In this document: one piece after another, positions 1-10,061 of the stretch
Position numbering within the stretch: position 1 is the stretch's first letter
Layout: every line of letters begins with the position of its first letter
Assembly: GCF_900119365.1 (NCBI RefSeq)
Contig: NZ_FPJO01000007.1
Span: 1 to 64,000, forward strand
Source of the DNA: Streptomyces atratus
Lineage (GTDB): Bacteria > Actinomycetota > Actinomycetes > Streptomycetales > Streptomycetaceae
DNA length: 64,000 bases
Reading direction: 5' to 3'
Translations under genes and position numbers: made by a program
Notes under the pieces: model-generated
The model's database searches: none
What the model was told of the DNA's origin: nothing
The model's input: only the letters and a program-made list of their open reading frames with translations

Positions 1-413
1 AGCTCCATCTCCAGCTTGCCCTTGCCGTTCAGCGTGGCCAGGACCAGGTCCGGGTTGTGGACCTCGACACCGGCCGGCGGGGCGATGTCGGCAGCGGTGA
101 CCAGGCCGGGACCCTGCTTGCGCAGGTACATCACGACCGGCTCGTCGTGCTCCGAGGAGACGACCAGCTGCTTGATGTTGAGGATGAGGTCGGTGACGTC
201 CTCCTTGACGCCCGGCACGGTGGTGAACTCGTGCAGGACACCGTCGATCCGGATGCTGGTGACAGCGGCACCGGGGATCGAGGAGAGGAGCGTACGGCGG
301 AGAGAGTTGCCGAGGGTGTAGCCGAAGCCCGGCTCCAGCGGCTCGATGACGAACCGGGAGCGGAACTCGTCAACGACCTCTTCGGTCAGCGACGGACGCT
401 GAGCGATAAGCAT
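1..413 (-). CDS. rpoA: RNA polymerase alpha subunit, N-terminal part (cut by window edge)
   Basis: Alpha subunit of RNA polymerase; its N-terminal domain dimerises and nucleates assembly of beta and beta'. The 137 residues present start [14 protein letters not shown] and include the conserved [13 protein letters not shown] stretch of the dimerisation domain. The C-terminal domain lies outside the window. The ATG at 413 follows GAAGGA on the minus strand with good spacing. It is the last visible gene of the ribosomal cluster, downstream of rpsK, the usual actinobacterial position (no rpsD in between). Confidence 0.97.
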   Translation of the reverse strand, partial: MLIAQRPSLTEEVVDEFRSRFVIEPLEPGFGYTLGNSLRRTLLSSIPGAAVTSIRIDGVLHEFTTVPGVKEDVTDLILNIKQLVVSSEHDEPVVMYLRKQGPGLVTAADIAPPAGVEVHNPDLVLATLNGKGKLEME

Positions 414-546
414 GTTGCGTTCCTTCAGTCGTGGGCGCCCACTATTTGACGCCCCCAGATACTGACAAGGGTACGGGCGGCACGACCCCGAAGGGGCCGT
501 ACCGCCCGGACCCACGAGCTACTGCCTGGAGCAGAGCCCGAAGAAA

Positions 547-951
547 TCAGACGCGGCGACGCTTGGGCGGGCGGCATCCGTTGTGCGGGGTGGGGGTGAC
601 GTCCTGGATCGAGCCGACCTCCAGGCCGGTGGCCTGGAGCGAACGGATCGCGGTCTCGCGGCCGGAGCCCGGACCCTTCACGAAGACGTCAACCTTGCGC
701 ATGCCGTGCTCCTGCGCGCGGCGGGCGGCCGACTCGGCGGCCATCTGCGCGGCGAAGGGGGTGGACTTGCGCGAGCCCTTGAAGCCGACGTGGCCGGCGG
801 AGGCCCAGGAGATCACGTTGCCCGAGGGGTCCGTGATCGAGACGATGGTGTTGTTGAACGTGCTCTTGATGTGCGCGTGGCCGTGAGCGACGTTCTTCTT
901 TTCCTTGCGACGCACCTTCTTGGCTGCGCCCTGACGACCCTTGGGGGGCAT
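547..951 (-). CDS. rpsK: 30S ribosomal protein S11 (uS11)
   Basis: Small-subunit platform protein that binds the 3' domain of 16S rRNA near the E site. The 134-residue product has a lysine-rich N-terminus, the central [12 protein letters not shown] segment and the invariant C-terminal [12 protein letters not shown], all typical of the family and full length. The ATG at 951 is preceded by GGAG at about 7 nt. It lies between rpsM and rpoA in the alpha-operon part of the cluster and is presumably co-transcribed with them. Confidence 0.98.
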   Translation of the reverse strand: MPPKGRQGAAKKVRRKEKKNVAHGHAHIKSTFNNTIVSITDPSGNVISWASAGHVGFKGSRKSTPFAAQMAAESAARRAQEHGMRKVDVFVKGPGSGRETAIRSLQATGLEVGSIQDVTPTPHNGCRPPKRRRV

Positions 952-1056
952 GTCTTGACTCCAGATGGAGAGGGGAGGTGATCGGTCCTACAGCGAAGAC
1001 CGCTGGTTGCTGCGGATGACCGGTGGTCCGGACGCCCGCAGTGCGTCCGCTGAGGA

Positions 1057-1437
1057 CTACTTCTTGCCCGGCTTCTTCTTGCCGGCGATCGCGCGACGCG
1101 GGCCCTTGCGGGTACGAGCGTTCGTGCTGGTGCGCTGGCCGTGGACCGGCAGGCCGCGGCGGTGACGCAGACCCTGGTAGCAGCCGATCTCGACCTTGCG
1201 GCGGATGTCGGCCTGGATCTCGCGACGGAGGTCACCCTCGGTGCGGAGGTTGGCGTCCACGTACTCGCGGATCTTGACCAGGTCCTCTTCGGCCAGGTCG
1301 CGAACGCGGGTGTTGGGGTTCACGCCCGTGGTGGCGAGAATCTCCTTGGACCGGGTGCGCCCGATACCGAAGACGTAGGTGAGGGCAACCTCCACGCGCT
1401 TTTCGCGCGGGATGTCAACACCTGAAACGCGTGCCAT
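1057..1437 (-). CDS. rpsM: 30S ribosomal protein S13 (uS13)
   Basis: Small-subunit head protein that contacts the P-site tRNA and forms intersubunit bridges. The 126 residues start [16 protein letters not shown], contain the [11 protein letters not shown] helix-hairpin-helix-like segment and end in a basic KKPGKK tail that reaches towards the decoding site. Start ATG at 1437 with GGAG 7 nt upstream. It follows rpmJ and precedes rpsK. Confidence 0.98.
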   Translation of the reverse strand: MARVSGVDIPREKRVEVALTYVFGIGRTRSKEILATTGVNPNTRVRDLAEEDLVKIREYVDANLRTEGDLRREIQADIRRKVEIGCYQGLRHRRGLPVHGQRTSTNARTRKGPRRAIAGKKKPGKK

Positions 1438-1631
1438 TCAATGGCTCCAGTTGTTAATTCGGGGGTCTTCCGCAGTGCCGCTCCCGATCGCCGACCCCTC
1501 ACGAGGAGAGGTGGTACGCCCGGGTCCCCGGCCCCCACCGGAGGTGTCGTCAGCCGAAGCTTGGACGGACTCTGCGTATGTACGTATTACGTGCGTCGCG
1601 CGAAGTGCTGCGAGATGCAGGGGGTCGTGCG

Positions 1632-1745
1632 TCAGCCCTGGCGCTGCTTGTGGCGCAGGTTGTCGCAGATGACCATGACCCGACCGTGACGGCGGATCAC
1701 CTTGCACTTGTCGCAGATCTTCTTGACGCTCGGCTTGACCTTCAT
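1632..1745 (-). CDS. rpmJ: 50S ribosomal protein L36 (bL36), zinc-binding form
   Basis: A 37-residue protein, [19 protein letters not shown] at the N-terminus and HKQRQG at the C-terminus. Cys11, Cys14, Cys27 and His32 form the expected zinc site, so this is the zinc-containing paralogue rather than the zinc-independent one that many streptomycetes carry elsewhere. The start ATG at 1745 and TGA at 1632-1634 were read directly from the minus strand. It sits between infA and rpsM, the conserved order. Confidence 0.96.
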   Translation of the reverse strand: MKVKPSVKKICDKCKVIRRHGRVMVICDNLRHKQRQG

Positions 1746-1805
1746 GGGATGTCAGGTTCTCCGGGTCAGTGCCGTCACCACGCGGAGGCGAGGTGGAGGC
1801 AAGAT

Positions 1806-2027
1806 CTACTTGTAGCGGTAGACGATCCGGCCACGCGTCAGGTCGTACGGGGAGAGCTCCACGACGACCCGGTCATCCGGAAGGATTCGGATGTAGTGCA
1901 TCCGCATCTTGCCGCTGATGTGCGCGAGGACCTTGTGACCGTTCTGGAGTTCCACCTTGAACATGGCGTTCGGGAGGGACTCGATCACGGTGCCCTCAAT
2001 TTCGATGGCACCTTGCTTCTTGGCCAC
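1806..2027 (-). CDS. infA: Translation initiation factor IF-1
   Basis: IF-1 occupies the ribosomal A site during initiation and assists IF-2 and IF-3. The product is 73 residues and a single S1-like OB fold; the sequence from [15 protein letters not shown] to GRIVYRYK matches the family's usual 72-73 residues. I chose the GTG at 2027, which has AAAGGCGAAG just upstream and gives the family N-terminus; the frame stays open further but encodes no conserved residues. About 180 nt separate it from map, so it may have its own promoter, though I found no convincing -35/-10 pair. Confidence 0.96.
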   Translation of the reverse strand: MAKKQGAIEIEGTVIESLPNAMFKVELQNGHKVLAHISGKMRMHYIRILPDDRVVVELSPYDLTRGRIVYRYK

Positions 2028-2204
2028 GCTTCGCCTTTCGAATCGGCTACCTTGATCGACTCTCGACATCGCATGCGGACACACTGATGCACGACAGCCG
2101 ACGAGTCAGTCTACGTCAGCGGACCCCAAAAGACGAATCCGTCAAGTTTTCCCAGCCGAGGAGATCCTTAGACCTCCACAAGCAGGTCAAATCCCCAGGT
2201 GCCG

Positions 2205-3041
2205 TCACCCCAGCGGATCCGGCGCCGCCTCGATCCCGTACTGCGCCAGCTTCGCCCTGCCGCAGTCGGGGGCGGTCAGGACCAGGGGACCCTGCTCGGT
2301 GAGGGCGATCGAGTGCTCCCAGTGGGAGGACCAGGTGCCGTCGGTCGTGATGACGGTCCAGTCGTCCTGGAGCACCTCGGTCCGCGCCGTACCGAGCGAG
2401 ACCATCGGCTCGATGGCCAGGCACACGCCGGGGACGAGCTTGATGCCCTTGCCGCGCTTGCGGGCGACGTAGTTCAGCAGGTGCGGGTCCATGTGCATCT
2501 CGGTGCCGATGCCGTGGCCGCCGTAGTCCTCGATGATCCCGTACTTGCCGGTGGCGGGGCGGGGCTGGCGGCGGATGTAGGACTCGATCGCCTTCGAGAT
2601 GTCGACCAGGCGGTTGTTCACCTTCATCGCGGCGATACCGGCCCACATGGACTCCTCGGTCACCCGGGAGAGCTCGACCAGCTCCGGGGCGTGACCGGTG
2701 CCCACGAAGGCCGTGTAGGCGGCGTCACCGTGCCAGCCGTCGACGATCGCGCCGGCGTCGATGGAAATGATGTCGCCGTCCTTGAGGACGGTCTTGTCGT
2801 CCGGGATGCCGTGGACGACGACCTCGTTGACCGAGGTGCAGATGGTCGCGGGGAAACCGCCGTACCCGAGGAAGTTCGACTTCGCACCGTGATCGGCGAT
2901 CACCTTGCGGGCGACCTGGTCCAGGTCGAGCGTGGTGGCGCCGGGCACCGCCGCCTCGCGGGTGGCCGCGTGAATGGCAGCGACCACCAGCCCCGCCTCG
3001 CGCATCTTCGCGATCTGCTCGGGGGTCTTGATCTGCACCAT
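2205..3041 (-). CDS. map: Methionine aminopeptidase, type I
   Basis: Removes the initiator methionine from nascent proteins. The 278-residue product has the pita-bread fold motifs in order: IDAGAIVDG and GDAA (two metal-binding Asp), YGGHGIGTEMH (metal His), LAIEPMV (Glu) and WEHSIALTE (Glu), so the five metal ligands are present. There is no N-terminal zinc-finger extension. It is downstream of adk in the spc operon, an order shared by many bacteria. Streptomycetes usually carry a second map gene elsewhere. Confidence 0.96.
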   Translation of the reverse strand: MVQIKTPEQIAKMREAGLVVAAIHAATREAAVPGATTLDLDQVARKVIADHGAKSNFLGYGGFPATICTSVNEVVVHGIPDDKTVLKDGDIISIDAGAIVDGWHGDAAYTAFVGTGHAPELVELSRVTEESMWAGIAAMKVNNRLVDISKAIESYIRRQPRPATGKYGIIEDYGGHGIGTEMHMDPHLLNYVARKRGKGIKLVPGVCLAIEPMVSLGTARTEVLQDDWTVITTDGTWSSHWEHSIALTEQGPLVLTAPDCGRAKLAQYGIEAAPDPLG

Positions 3042-3117
3042 TGCGTGGCGCCTCTCTGCATCGGACTGCGTCGAACGGTGACGTCTGCGGCGTACTCACA
3101 CAACGATACGGCGCAAA

Positions 3118-3155
3118 CATTCGGCCGCGGCGCCCATGGACGCCGCGGCCGAATG
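3118..3155 (-). terminator. Perfect 15-bp hairpin between adk and map
   Basis: CATTCGGCCGCGGCG at 3118-3132 is the exact reverse complement of 3141-3155, with an 8-nt loop. It occupies the 137-nt gap between adk and map. There is no U-tract, so it could be a GC-rich attenuator, a processing site or an mRNA stabiliser rather than a full terminator. Confidence 0.6.
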
Positions 3156-3178
3156 CACAAGTACTGCGGGTGTTTCGC

Positions 3179-3835
3179 TCAGCCCTTGTCGGACTTGAGA
3201 GCCTCCATCGCCCGCTCGGTCACATCGTTGACCTTGCCGAGCGCGGAGATGGTGACCACCAGGTTCTGGGCCCGGTAGTAGTCGATGATCGGCTCGGTCT
3301 GCGAGTGGTAGACCTCCAGCCGGGTGCGGACCGTGTCCTCGGTGTCGTCGTCGCGCTGGTACAGCTCGCCGCCGCAGACGTCGCAGACGCCCTCGGCCTG
3401 CGGCGGGTTGTACGTCACGTGGAAGACGTGCGAGCCGTCGTTCCGGCAGATCCGGCGGCCGGCGATGCGCTTGACCACCTCGTCCTCGGGGACTTCCAGG
3501 TCCAGGACCGCGTCGAGCTTGGTGCCCTCGTCCTTGAGCATGGCGTCAAGGGCCTCGGCCTGCCCCACATTGCGCGGGAAGCCGTCCAGCAGGAAGCCGT
3601 TCTCGGCGTCCGGCTGGGACATGCGGTCCTTGGCCATCCCGATGGTGACCTCGTCCGGGACCAACTTGCCCGCGTCCATGAAAGAGCGGGCCTGCTTGCC
3701 AAGGTCGGTGCCCTGGCTGATGTTGGCACGGAAAAGATCGCCCGTGGAGATCTGCGGAATCGACAGGTTCTTGGCAAGGTACGCAGCCTGCGTTCCCTTG
3801 CCGGCACCGGGCGGCCCGACGAGGACGATTCGCAT
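3179..3835 (-). CDS. adk: Adenylate kinase
   Basis: Interconverts ATP+AMP and 2 ADP. The 218-residue protein starts [16 protein letters not shown], with the P-loop at residues 7-15. It has the NMP-binding LLDGFPRN motif (about 82-89) and a long-type LID domain with Cys130, Cys151 and Cys154. The usual second cysteine of the first knuckle is replaced (CRND), so any zinc site is incomplete or uses another ligand. The frame is open far upstream, but the ATG at 3833-3835 fits the family and overlaps the secY stop codon (TGATG), implying translational coupling. Confidence 0.97.
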   Translation of the reverse strand: MRIVLVGPPGAGKGTQAAYLAKNLSIPQISTGDLFRANISQGTDLGKQARSFMDAGKLVPDEVTIGMAKDRMSQPDAENGFLLDGFPRNVGQAEALDAMLKDEGTKLDAVLDLEVPEDEVVKRIAGRRICRNDGSHVFHVTYNPPQAEGVCDVCGGELYQRDDDTEDTVRTRLEVYHSQTEPIIDYYRAQNLVVTISALGKVNDVTERAMEALKSDKG

Positions 3836-5154
3836 CAGCGGAGGAACCCTTCGTAATTGCGCTGCTGGAGCTGACTCTCGATCTGCTTCACGGTCTCCAG
3901 CCCCACACCCACGATGATCAGGATGCTCGTCCCGCCGAACGGGAAGTTGGCGTTCGCACCACCGAAGCCGGCCAACGCCATTGTCGGCACAAGAGCGATC
4001 AGACCCAAGTACAGCGAGCCCGGCCAAGTGATCCTGTTGAGCACGTAGCTCAGGTACTCGGCAGTAGGTCGACCAGCCCGGATACCCGGGATGAAGCCAC
4101 CATACTTCTTCATGTTGTCGGCGACTTCCTCGGGGTTGAACGAAATCGCCACATAGAAGAAGGCGAAGAAGACGATCAACAGGAAGTACGCCGTGATGTA
4201 GTACGGATGGTCGCCCGTGACGAAGTTGTCCTTGATCCAGGTCGCCCAGCCCGCAGTGGAGTTGGAGAACTGGACGATCAGGGCGGGAATGTAGAGCAGC
4301 GAAGAAGCGAAGATGACGGGAATCACACCCGCCTGATTGACCTTCAGCGGAATGTACGTCGACGTACCGCCGTACGACCTGCGGCCGATCATGCGCTTCG
4401 CGTACTGCACCGGAATACGGCGCTGGGCCTGCTCGACGAAGACGACGAGGCCCACCATCACGAAGCCGATCAGGATGACGGTGCCGAACTCGATCCAGCC
4501 GTCGGCCAGCTTGCCGCTGGTCTTGATGGCCCACAGGGCGCCGGGGAAGCTGGCGGCGATCGAGATGAACATCAGGATCGACATGCCGTTGCCGATGCCG
4601 CGGTCGGTGATGAGCTCACCGAGCCACATGACGGCCGCGGTGCCCGCGGTCATCGTGATGACCATCACGATGGTCGTGAAGATCGACTGGTTCGGCACGA
4701 TCTGATCGGCGACCGGGCAGCCGCTGAAGAGGGCGCCGCTGGTGGCGGTGGCCACCAGGCCGGTGCCCTGGAGGATGGCGAGCGCGACGGTCAGATAACG
4801 CGTGTACTGCGTGATCTTGGCCTGGCCGGACTGCCCCTCCTTCTTGAGCGCCTCGAGTCGGGGGATGACCACGGTCAGCAGCTGGAGAATGATGCTGGCC
4901 GTGATGTACGGCATGATGCCGAGCGCGAAGATCGTGATCTGCAGCAGTGCACCACCGCTGAACATGTTCACCAGGCCGAAGAGGCTGTTGTTGCCCTTGC
5001 TGGCCTGATCAACACAGGTCTGGACGTTCTCGTAGCTCACTCCCGGTACGGGGATGTGCGCCCCGAGCCGGTAGAGCACGATGATGCCGAGCGTGAAGAG
5101 CAGCTTCTTGCGCAGGTCGGGCGTCTTGAACGCCCGGGCGAACGCGGTGAGCAC
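3835..5154 (-). CDS. secY: Protein translocase subunit SecY
   Basis: Channel-forming subunit of the SecYEG translocon. The 439-residue protein starts [17 protein letters not shown] and shows ten hydrophobic segments, the plug-region GVSYENVQ neighbourhood and the cytosolic loops [10 protein letters not shown] and [18 protein letters not shown] that are diagnostic of SecY. It ends by overlapping the adk start codon. It is separated from rplO by 214 nt containing a hairpin, so its transcription may be partly uncoupled from the upstream ribosomal genes. Its partner secE is also in this window, at 49731. Confidence 0.98.
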   Translation of the reverse strand: MLTAFARAFKTPDLRKKLLFTLGIIVLYRLGAHIPVPGVSYENVQTCVDQASKGNNSLFGLVNMFSGGALLQITIFALGIMPYITASIILQLLTVVIPRLEALKKEGQSGQAKITQYTRYLTVALAILQGTGLVATATSGALFSGCPVADQIVPNQSIFTTIVMVITMTAGTAAVMWLGELITDRGIGNGMSILMFISIAASFPGALWAIKTSGKLADGWIEFGTVILIGFVMVGLVVFVEQAQRRIPVQYAKRMIGRRSYGGTSTYIPLKVNQAGVIPVIFASSLLYIPALIVQFSNSTAGWATWIKDNFVTGDHPYYITAYFLLIVFFAFFYVAISFNPEEVADNMKKYGGFIPGIRAGRPTAEYLSYVLNRITWPGSLYLGLIALVPTMALAGFGGANANFPFGGTSILIIVGVGLETVKQIESQLQQRNYEGFLR

Positions 5155-5309
5155 GGTGCCTCCTGCGACCCCCGCGCAGAGCGTAGAGGTGACGGTCTTG
5201 AGGATCGACGAATACGTAAACAGTCAGAGTCCCCGGGCAGGCGCCCAGGGGTTACCACACAACGACGCACGCCACCTTACCGGCGACCATGCCCCCCTAG
5301 GAACGACCA

Positions 5310-5343
5310 ACCGGGGATGCCCCATATGAGAGGCATCCCCGGT
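5310..5343 (-). terminator. 12-bp hairpin between rplO and secY
   Basis: ACCGGGGATGCC at 5310-5321 pairs perfectly with 5332-5343 across a 10-nt loop. On the minus strand it follows rplO and precedes secY. No U-run follows, so I read it as an attenuator or processing hairpin. Confidence 0.5.
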
Positions 5344-5368
5344 CGGATGTTCAAGCCATCGAGTTGTC

Positions 5369-5824
5369 TCAGACGAGCTCGGTGACGGTGCCGCCGGCGG
5401 CGGCAATCTTCTCCTTGGCGGAGCCGGAGACGGCGTCAACCGAAACCTGCAGCGCCACGGAGATCTCGCCCTGTCCGAGGACCTTGACGAGGTGGTTGTT
5501 GCGCACCGCACCCTTGGCGACCAGGTCGGCCACGGTGACCTCTCCACCCTCGGGGTAGAGCGTCGCGAGCTTGTCCAGGTTCACGACCTGGTACTCGGTG
5601 CGGAACGGGTTCTTGAAGCCCTTGAGCTTCGGGAGACGCATGTGGAGGGGCATCTGCCCACCCTCGAAGCGCTCCGGAACCTGGTAACGGGCCTTGGTGC
5701 CCTTGGTGCCACGACCGGCGGTCTTACCCTTGGACGCCTCACCACGACCCACACGGGTCTTGGCGGTCTTGGCGCCCGGGGCGGGCCGGAGGTCATGGGC
5801 CTTCAGCGGCTTGTTCTCCGCCAT
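5369..5824 (-). CDS. rplO: 50S ribosomal protein L15 (uL15)
   Basis: Late-assembly protein of the large subunit. The 151-residue product has the characteristic glycine- and basic-rich N-terminal half ([19 protein letters not shown]) that threads into 23S rRNA, then the globular C-terminal domain. The ATG lies one nucleotide after the rpmD stop codon, so the two are probably translationally coupled. A gap with a hairpin follows before secY. Confidence 0.98.
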   Translation of the reverse strand: MAENKPLKAHDLRPAPGAKTAKTRVGRGEASKGKTAGRGTKGTKARYQVPERFEGGQMPLHMRLPKLKGFKNPFRTEYQVVNLDKLATLYPEGGEVTVADLVAKGAVRNNHLVKVLGQGEISVALQVSVDAVSGSAKEKIAAAGGTVTELV

Positions 5825-5825
5825 G

Positions 5826-6008
5826 TCAGTCGACCTCCTCGACCGTCACGAGGTGGCGGACGGTGTGCACCATTCCGCGGAACTCGGGGCGGTCCTCCTT
5901 GACAACCACGTCGTGCAGGCGCTTGAGCCCGAGCGAACGAAGGGTGTCGCGGTGGTTCTGCTTGCTGCCGATGTACGACTTCGTCTGCGTGATCTTGAGG
6001 CGAGCCAT
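5826..6008 (-). CDS. rpmD: 50S ribosomal protein L30 (uL30)
   Basis: A 60-residue large-subunit protein, starting [14 protein letters not shown] and ending [12 protein letters not shown], the normal bacterial length. The frame is open for 63 more codons upstream inside rpsE, but the ATG at 6006-6008 gives the family N-terminus and overlaps the rpsE TAA by one base (TAATG), typical of translational coupling. rplO follows after one nucleotide. Confidence 0.97.
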   Translation of the reverse strand: MARLKITQTKSYIGSKQNHRDTLRSLGLKRLHDVVVKEDRPEFRGMVHTVRHLVTVEEVD

Positions 6009-6613
6009 TACGCACCCGCTCCCGCACGCGCACGAAGCAGGGCCGCGGGGGCGACGTCCTCGAGCGGCAGACCGCGGCGGGCCGCGATCTCCTCGGGACG
6101 CTGCAGGCCCTTGAGGGCCTCCACGGTCGCGTGCACGATGTTGATCGCGTTGTCGGAGCCGAGCGACTTCGACAGGATGTCGTGAACGCCGGCGCACTCC
6201 AGAACGGCGCGCACCGGGCCACCGGCGATAACACCGGTACCGGGGGAAGCAGGCTTCAGCAGGACGACGCCCGCAGCCTTCTCGCCCTGGATCGGGTGAG
6301 GAATGGTGCCCTGGATGCGCGGGACCTTGAAGAAGTTCTTCTTGGCCTCTTCCACGCCCTTGGCGATGGCCGCGGGAACTTCCTTGGCCTTGCCGTAGCC
6401 GACACCGACGGTGCCGTCACCATCGCCCACCACGACCAGCGCGGTGAAGCTGAAGCGACGACCACCCTTCACAACCTTGGCGACGCGGTTGATCGCGACA
6501 ACGCGCTCAACGTACGCGGTCTTCTCGGCGGCAGCTGCGCCGCCGTCACGGCCCTTCCGGTCCCGCCGCTCGCCGCCACCGGCACCGCTTCCGCGGCGCT
6601 GGGGTCCAGCCAT
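6008..6613 (-). CDS. rpsE: 30S ribosomal protein S5 (uS5)
   Basis: Small-subunit protein near the decoding centre and mRNA entry, important for accuracy. The 201-residue product has a basic Gly/Arg-rich N-terminal extension (about 30 residues) as in other actinobacteria, the S5 double-stranded-RNA-binding domain beginning near [14 protein letters not shown], and the C-terminal ribosomal S5 fold with [16 protein letters not shown]. The stop overlaps the rpmD start by one base. Confidence 0.98.
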   Translation of the reverse strand: MAGPQRRGSGAGGGERRDRKGRDGGAAAAEKTAYVERVVAINRVAKVVKGGRRFSFTALVVVGDGDGTVGVGYGKAKEVPAAIAKGVEEAKKNFFKVPRIQGTIPHPIQGEKAAGVVLLKPASPGTGVIAGGPVRAVLECAGVHDILSKSLGSDNAINIVHATVEALKGLQRPEEIAARRGLPLEDVAPAALLRARAGAGA

Positions 6614-6659
6614 TGGATTTACCTCTCTCTGTTACGTCCGCTGTGCGTAGGAACCGGGC

Positions 6660-7043
6660 TCAGAACTTCAGACCGGCTTCACGGGCGGCGTCAGCCAGAG
6701 CGGCAATCCGCCCGGCGTACTGGTTACCACCGCGGTCAAACACGACGGCCTCGACGCCTGCGGCCTTGGCGCGCTCAGCGACCAGGGCGCCGACCTGCTT
6801 GGCCTGGGTGCTCTTGTCGCCCTCGCCACCACGGATGGAAGCGTCCAGGGTCGACGCCGACGCGAGCGTGTGGCCCGCGATGTCGTCGATGACCTGGGCC
6901 ACCATGTGGCGGTTGGACCGCGTCACGACCAAGCGCGGACGCTCCGGCGAACCGGAGATGTGCTTGCGGACACGGATGTGGCGACGCTTGAGGGCGGCAC
7001 GCTTGTAGGCGTCGCCCTTGGCGATCTTCACGCCGTATGCCAT
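6660..7043 (-). CDS. rplR: 50S ribosomal protein L18 (uL18)
   Basis: 5S rRNA-binding protein of the central protuberance. The 127-residue protein starts [22 protein letters not shown] and has the family motifs [20 protein letters not shown] and [24 protein letters not shown]. It begins two nucleotides after the rplF stop and is followed by a 46-nt gap before rpsE. Confidence 0.98.
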   Translation of the reverse strand: MAYGVKIAKGDAYKRAALKRRHIRVRKHISGSPERPRLVVTRSNRHMVAQVIDDIAGHTLASASTLDASIRGGEGDKSTQAKQVGALVAERAKAAGVEAVVFDRGGNQYAGRIAALADAAREAGLKF

Positions 7044-7045
7044 GG

Positions 7046-7585
7046 CTACTTACCAGCCTTTCCGACCTTGCGGCGGATGACCTCGCCGGCGTACTTGACG
7101 CCCTTCGCCTTGTACGGGTCGGGCTTCCGCAGCTTGCGGATGTTGGCCGCCACTTCGCCGACCTTCTGCTTGTCGATTCCCTCGACGGACAGCTTGGTCG
7201 GGGACTCGACCTTGAAGGTGATGCCTTCCGGCGCCTCGACGACGATCGGGTGGCTGTAGCCCAGGGCGAACTCCAGGTTGGAGCCCTTCGCCTGGACGCG
7301 GTAACCGACACCACTGATCTCGAGCGCCTTGGTGTATCCCTGGGTCACACCGGTGATCATGTTCGCCACCAGCGTGCGGGACAGGCCGTGAAGGGCCTTG
7401 TTCTGACGCTCGTCGTTCGGGCGGACGACGTTCAGAACGCCGTCCTCACCCTTGGTGACCTCGATCGGCGACGCAACGGTGTGCGAGAGGGTGCCCTTGG
7501 GGCCCTTCACTGCGACCGTACGGCCATCGATGGTGACGTCCACACCGGCGGGAACCTGGATGGGGAGCTTGCCGATTCGCGACAT
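7046..7585 (-). CDS. rplF: 50S ribosomal protein L6 (uL6)
   Basis: Large-subunit protein at the base of the L7/L12 stalk, near the factor-binding site. The 179-residue product starts [19 protein letters not shown], has the two repeated L6 domains and ends with the signature region [19 protein letters not shown]. Gene order rpsH-rplF-rplR is conserved; the gap to rpsH is 21 nt. Confidence 0.98.
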   Translation of the reverse strand: MSRIGKLPIQVPAGVDVTIDGRTVAVKGPKGTLSHTVASPIEVTKGEDGVLNVVRPNDERQNKALHGLSRTLVANMITGVTQGYTKALEISGVGYRVQAKGSNLEFALGYSHPIVVEAPEGITFKVESPTKLSVEGIDKQKVGEVAANIRKLRKPDPYKAKGVKYAGEVIRRKVGKAGK

Positions 7586-7606
7586 GAGCTATTCCTCCGT
7601 TCCCGA

Positions 7607-8005
7607 CTACCAGACGTAGGCGAGGACTTCCCCACCTACGCCCTTCTTGCTGGCCTGCTGGCCGGTCAGGAGACCGTGGGACGTGGAGATGATCGCCACG
7701 CCCAGGCCGCCGAGGACCTTCGGCAGGTTGGTGGACTTTGCGTATACACGCAGACCCGGCTTCGAGATTCGCTTGATGCCGGCGATCGAGCGCTCGCGGT
7801 TCGGGCCGAACTTCAGCTCGAGGACGAGGTTCTTGCCGACCTCGGCGTCCTCGACCTTCCAGCCGGTGATGAAGCCCTCCTGCTGGAGGATCTCCGCGAT
7901 GTGCGACTTGATCTTGCTGTGCGGCATCACGACGGAGTCGTGGTATGCCGAGTTCGCGTTACGCAGACGCGTGAGCATGTCTGCGATGGGATCAGTCATG
8001 GTCAT
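7607..8005 (-). CDS. rpsH: 30S ribosomal protein S8 (uS8)
   Basis: 16S central-domain binder; in E. coli it is also the repressor of the spc operon. The 132-residue product starts [18 protein letters not shown] and ends with the S8 signature near [27 protein letters not shown]. The start MTMTDP could be either Met1 or Met3; both are in the conserved N-terminus. It is preceded by a 224-nt gap after rpsZ that holds no recognisable gene. Confidence 0.97.
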   Translation of the reverse strand: MTMTDPIADMLTRLRNANSAYHDSVVMPHSKIKSHIAEILQQEGFITGWKVEDAEVGKNLVLELKFGPNRERSIAGIKRISKPGLRVYAKSTNLPKVLGGLGVAIISTSHGLLTGQQASKKGVGGEVLAYVW

Positions 8006-8229
8006 GAATTGGCCTTCGGCCTCTCTCGCCGGGGTTTCCTGTATGCGCCATCCCTCTCCCCACTCAGAGGCAGGACGGGTGCGGTGCGGGGACCTACGGC
8101 GTAGTAAGTCGGTCTTGGGCGGCAGGCGCCCAACCCCACAAGCCTACGGCATGTGAGGGCGGGCTCCTGCCGACCAGATGCTTACCGAGAGCTTCCGTCA
8201 ATTCCCAACGCCCAAAGGGCGAAGGAGAA

Positions 8230-8415
8230 TTACCAGGAGCTCTTGGTCACGCCCGGCAGCTCGCCGCGGTGAGCCATCTCACGAAGGCACACGCGGCACA
8301 GGCCGAACTTGCGGTAGACGGAGTGGGGCCGGCCGCAGCGCTGGCAGCGGGTGTACCCGCGAACGCCGAACTTCGGCTTACGGGCGGCCTTAGCGATCAG
8401 AGCCTTCTTCGCCAC
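8230..8415 (-). CDS. rpsZ: 30S ribosomal protein S14, zinc-binding type (uS14)
   Basis: The short 61-residue form of S14, in the small-subunit head. Cys24, Cys27, Cys40 and Cys43 (CxxC and CxxC) make a zinc site, which distinguishes it from the longer zinc-free paralogue (rpsN) carried elsewhere by many streptomycetes. It starts [20 protein letters not shown] and ends GVTKSSW. It lies two nucleotides after the rplE stop, in the standard spc-operon position. Confidence 0.97.
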   Translation of the reverse strand: MAKKALIAKAARKPKFGVRGYTRCQRCGRPHSVYRKFGLCRVCLREMAHRGELPGVTKSSW

Positions 8416-8417
8416 GG

Positions 8418-8975
8418 TCAGTTCTCCTTGAACGGGAAGCCGAGGTGACGAAGGAGGGCACGACCCTCGTCGTCATTGGTCGCCGTGGTGACCACGGTGA
8501 TGTCCATGCCCCGGACCCGGTCGATCTTGTCCTGGTCGATCTCGTGGAACATGACCTGCTCCGTGAGACCGAAGGTGTAGTTGCCACGGCCGTCGAACTG
8601 CTTCGGCGACAGACCACGGAAGTCACGGATACGCGGCAGCGCGAGCGACAGCGTACGGTCCAGGAACTCCCACATGCGGTCACCGCGGAGGGTGACGTGG
8701 CAGCCGATCGGCTGACCCTCGCGCAGCTTGAACTGCGCGATGGACTTGCGGGCCTTGGTCACGGCCGGCTTCTGACCGGTGATCGTGGTGAGGTCGCGCA
8801 CGGCGCCGTCGATCAGCTTGGAGTCGCGGGCGGCGTCGCCCACACCCATGTTGACCACGATCTTGACCAGACCGGGGATCTGCATGACGTTCTCGTACGA
8901 GAACTCCTCACGCAGCTTGCCGGAGATTTCCTCGCGGTACTTCGTCTTCAGACGCGGAGTGGTGGTGGTAGCCAT
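8418..8975 (-). CDS. rplE: 50S ribosomal protein L5 (uL5)
   Basis: 5S rRNA-binding protein that contacts the P-site tRNA. The 185 residues contain the signature [18 protein letters not shown] and the [26 protein letters not shown] segment of the family. Length is normal for actinobacteria. The ATG at 8973-8975 overlaps the rplX stop codon by one nucleotide, indicating coupled translation. Confidence 0.98.
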   Translation of the reverse strand: MATTTTPRLKTKYREEISGKLREEFSYENVMQIPGLVKIVVNMGVGDAARDSKLIDGAVRDLTTITGQKPAVTKARKSIAQFKLREGQPIGCHVTLRGDRMWEFLDRTLSLALPRIRDFRGLSPKQFDGRGNYTFGLTEQVMFHEIDQDKIDRVRGMDITVVTTATNDDEGRALLRHLGFPFKEN

Positions 8976-9298
8976 CAGATGTCCTCACCCGTCCGCTTGG
9001 CAACGCGGATCTTGTTGCCTTCGTCGTCGAAGCGGTAACCGACGCGCGTGACGACCTTGTTGCCGTCCTTCTCCACGACGAGCTGAACGTTGCTCACGTG
9101 GATGGGGGCCTCGGTCGTGACGATGCCACCGGTCTGCGAACCGCGAGCGGTCTGACCGGCCTTGGTGTGCTTCTTGACCCGGTTGACACCCTCGACGAGG
9201 ACGCGGTCCTGAGCGGGGTAGGCCACGATGACCTTGCCCTGCTTGCCCTTGTCCTTACCGGTGATGACCTGAACCAGGTCGCCCTTCTTGATCTTCAT
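8975..9298 (-). CDS. rplX: 50S ribosomal protein L24 (uL24)
   Basis: Assembly-initiator protein of the large subunit, near the exit tunnel. The 107-residue product opens with a KOW motif ([20 protein letters not shown]) and has the conserved [10 protein letters not shown] region. Its stop overlaps the rplE start by one base; the rplN stop is two nucleotides upstream. Confidence 0.98.
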   Translation of the reverse strand: MKIKKGDLVQVITGKDKGKQGKVIVAYPAQDRVLVEGVNRVKKHTKAGQTARGSQTGGIVTTEAPIHVSNVQLVVEKDGNKVVTRVGYRFDDEGNKIRVAKRTGEDI

Positions 9299-9300
9299 GC

Positions 9301-9669
9301 TTACAGCACCTCCGGCGCGAGCGAGATGATCTTCATGAACTTCTTCTCGCGCAGTTCCCGGCCCACCGGGCCGAAGATGCGGGTGCCGCGGGGGTCACCG
9401 TCGTTCTTCAGAATGACGGCGGCGTTCTCGTCGAAGCGGATGTACGAGCCATCCTGACGGCGACGCTCCTTGACGGTGCGAACGATGACGGCCTTGACGA
9501 CGTCACCCTTCTTCACGTTGCCACCGGGGATCGCGTCCTTGACGGTGGCGACGATGACGTCACCGATGCCCGCGTAGCGGCGACCCGAACCACCGAGAAC
9601 ACGGATGGTGAGGATTTCCTTCGCACCCGTGTTGTCGGCGACGCGAAGTCGCGACTCCTGCTGGATCAC
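9301..9669 (-). CDS. rplN: 50S ribosomal protein L14 (uL14)
   Basis: Large-subunit protein at the intersubunit face and binding site of ribosome silencing factor. The 122-residue product starts [18 protein letters not shown] and carries the signature [19 protein letters not shown]. It is the first gene of the spc-type group and is separated from rpsQ by 107 nt containing a strong hairpin. Confidence 0.98.
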   Translation of the reverse strand: MIQQESRLRVADNTGAKEILTIRVLGGSGRRYAGIGDVIVATVKDAIPGGNVKKGDVVKAVIVRTVKERRRQDGSYIRFDENAAVILKNDGDPRGTRIFGPVGRELREKKFMKIISLAPEVL

Positions 9670-9697
9670 GTCTATCTCCTGATCGTCTGCCGGTTCC

Positions 9698-9737
9698 CGG
9701 CGGGGGCCACTCCGTCACCGGAGCGGGCCCCCGCCGA
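9698..9737 (-). terminator. Large hairpin between rpsQ and rplN
   Basis: CGGCGGGGGCC near 9698-9708 pairs with GGCCCCCGCCG near 9726-9736, and the interior CTCCG/CGGAG also pairs, giving a long stem at the S10/spc boundary on the minus strand. No U-tract follows. It may set relative expression of the S10 and spc groups by attenuation or processing. Confidence 0.5.
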
Positions 9738-9776
9738 GCCTGGCGGAACTTGCCTGAGGGGAATGCCCCTCAGGAA

Positions 9777-10061
9777 TTACTTGGCCTTCTCGAGGATCTC
9801 GACGACGCGCCACCGCTTCGTGGCGGACAGCGGCCGGGTCTCCATCAGGAGGACGCGGTCGCCGACGCCGGCGGCGTTCTGCTCGTCGTGCGCCTTGAGC
9901 TTGTTCGTACGGCGGATGACCTTGCCGTACAGCGCGTGCTTGACACGGTCCTCGACAGCGACGACGACGGTCTTGTCCATCTTGTCGCTGACGACCAGAC
10001 CCTCACGGGTCTTGCGGAAACCGCGGTCGGTGTTGGTCTCAGTCACAGTCTTCTCGCTCAT
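9777..10061 (-). CDS. rpsQ: 30S ribosomal protein S17 (uS17)
   Basis: Primary 16S rRNA-binding protein with an OB fold. The 94-residue product includes the family core [20 protein letters not shown] and [22 protein letters not shown]. It has an N-terminal extension of about 14 residues relative to E. coli, usual for actinobacteria. The start overlaps the rpmC stop by one base. Confidence 0.97.
   Translation of the reverse strand: MSEKTVTETNTDRGFRKTREGLVVSDKMDKTVVVAVEDRVKHALYGKVIRRTNKLKAHDEQNAAGVGDRVLLMETRPLSATKRWRVVEILEKAK

Noticed and set aside
2108..2145. Possible infA promoter (TTGACG and TAGACT on the minus strand)
   Set aside because: The spacer is about 26 nt, too long for a standard promoter.
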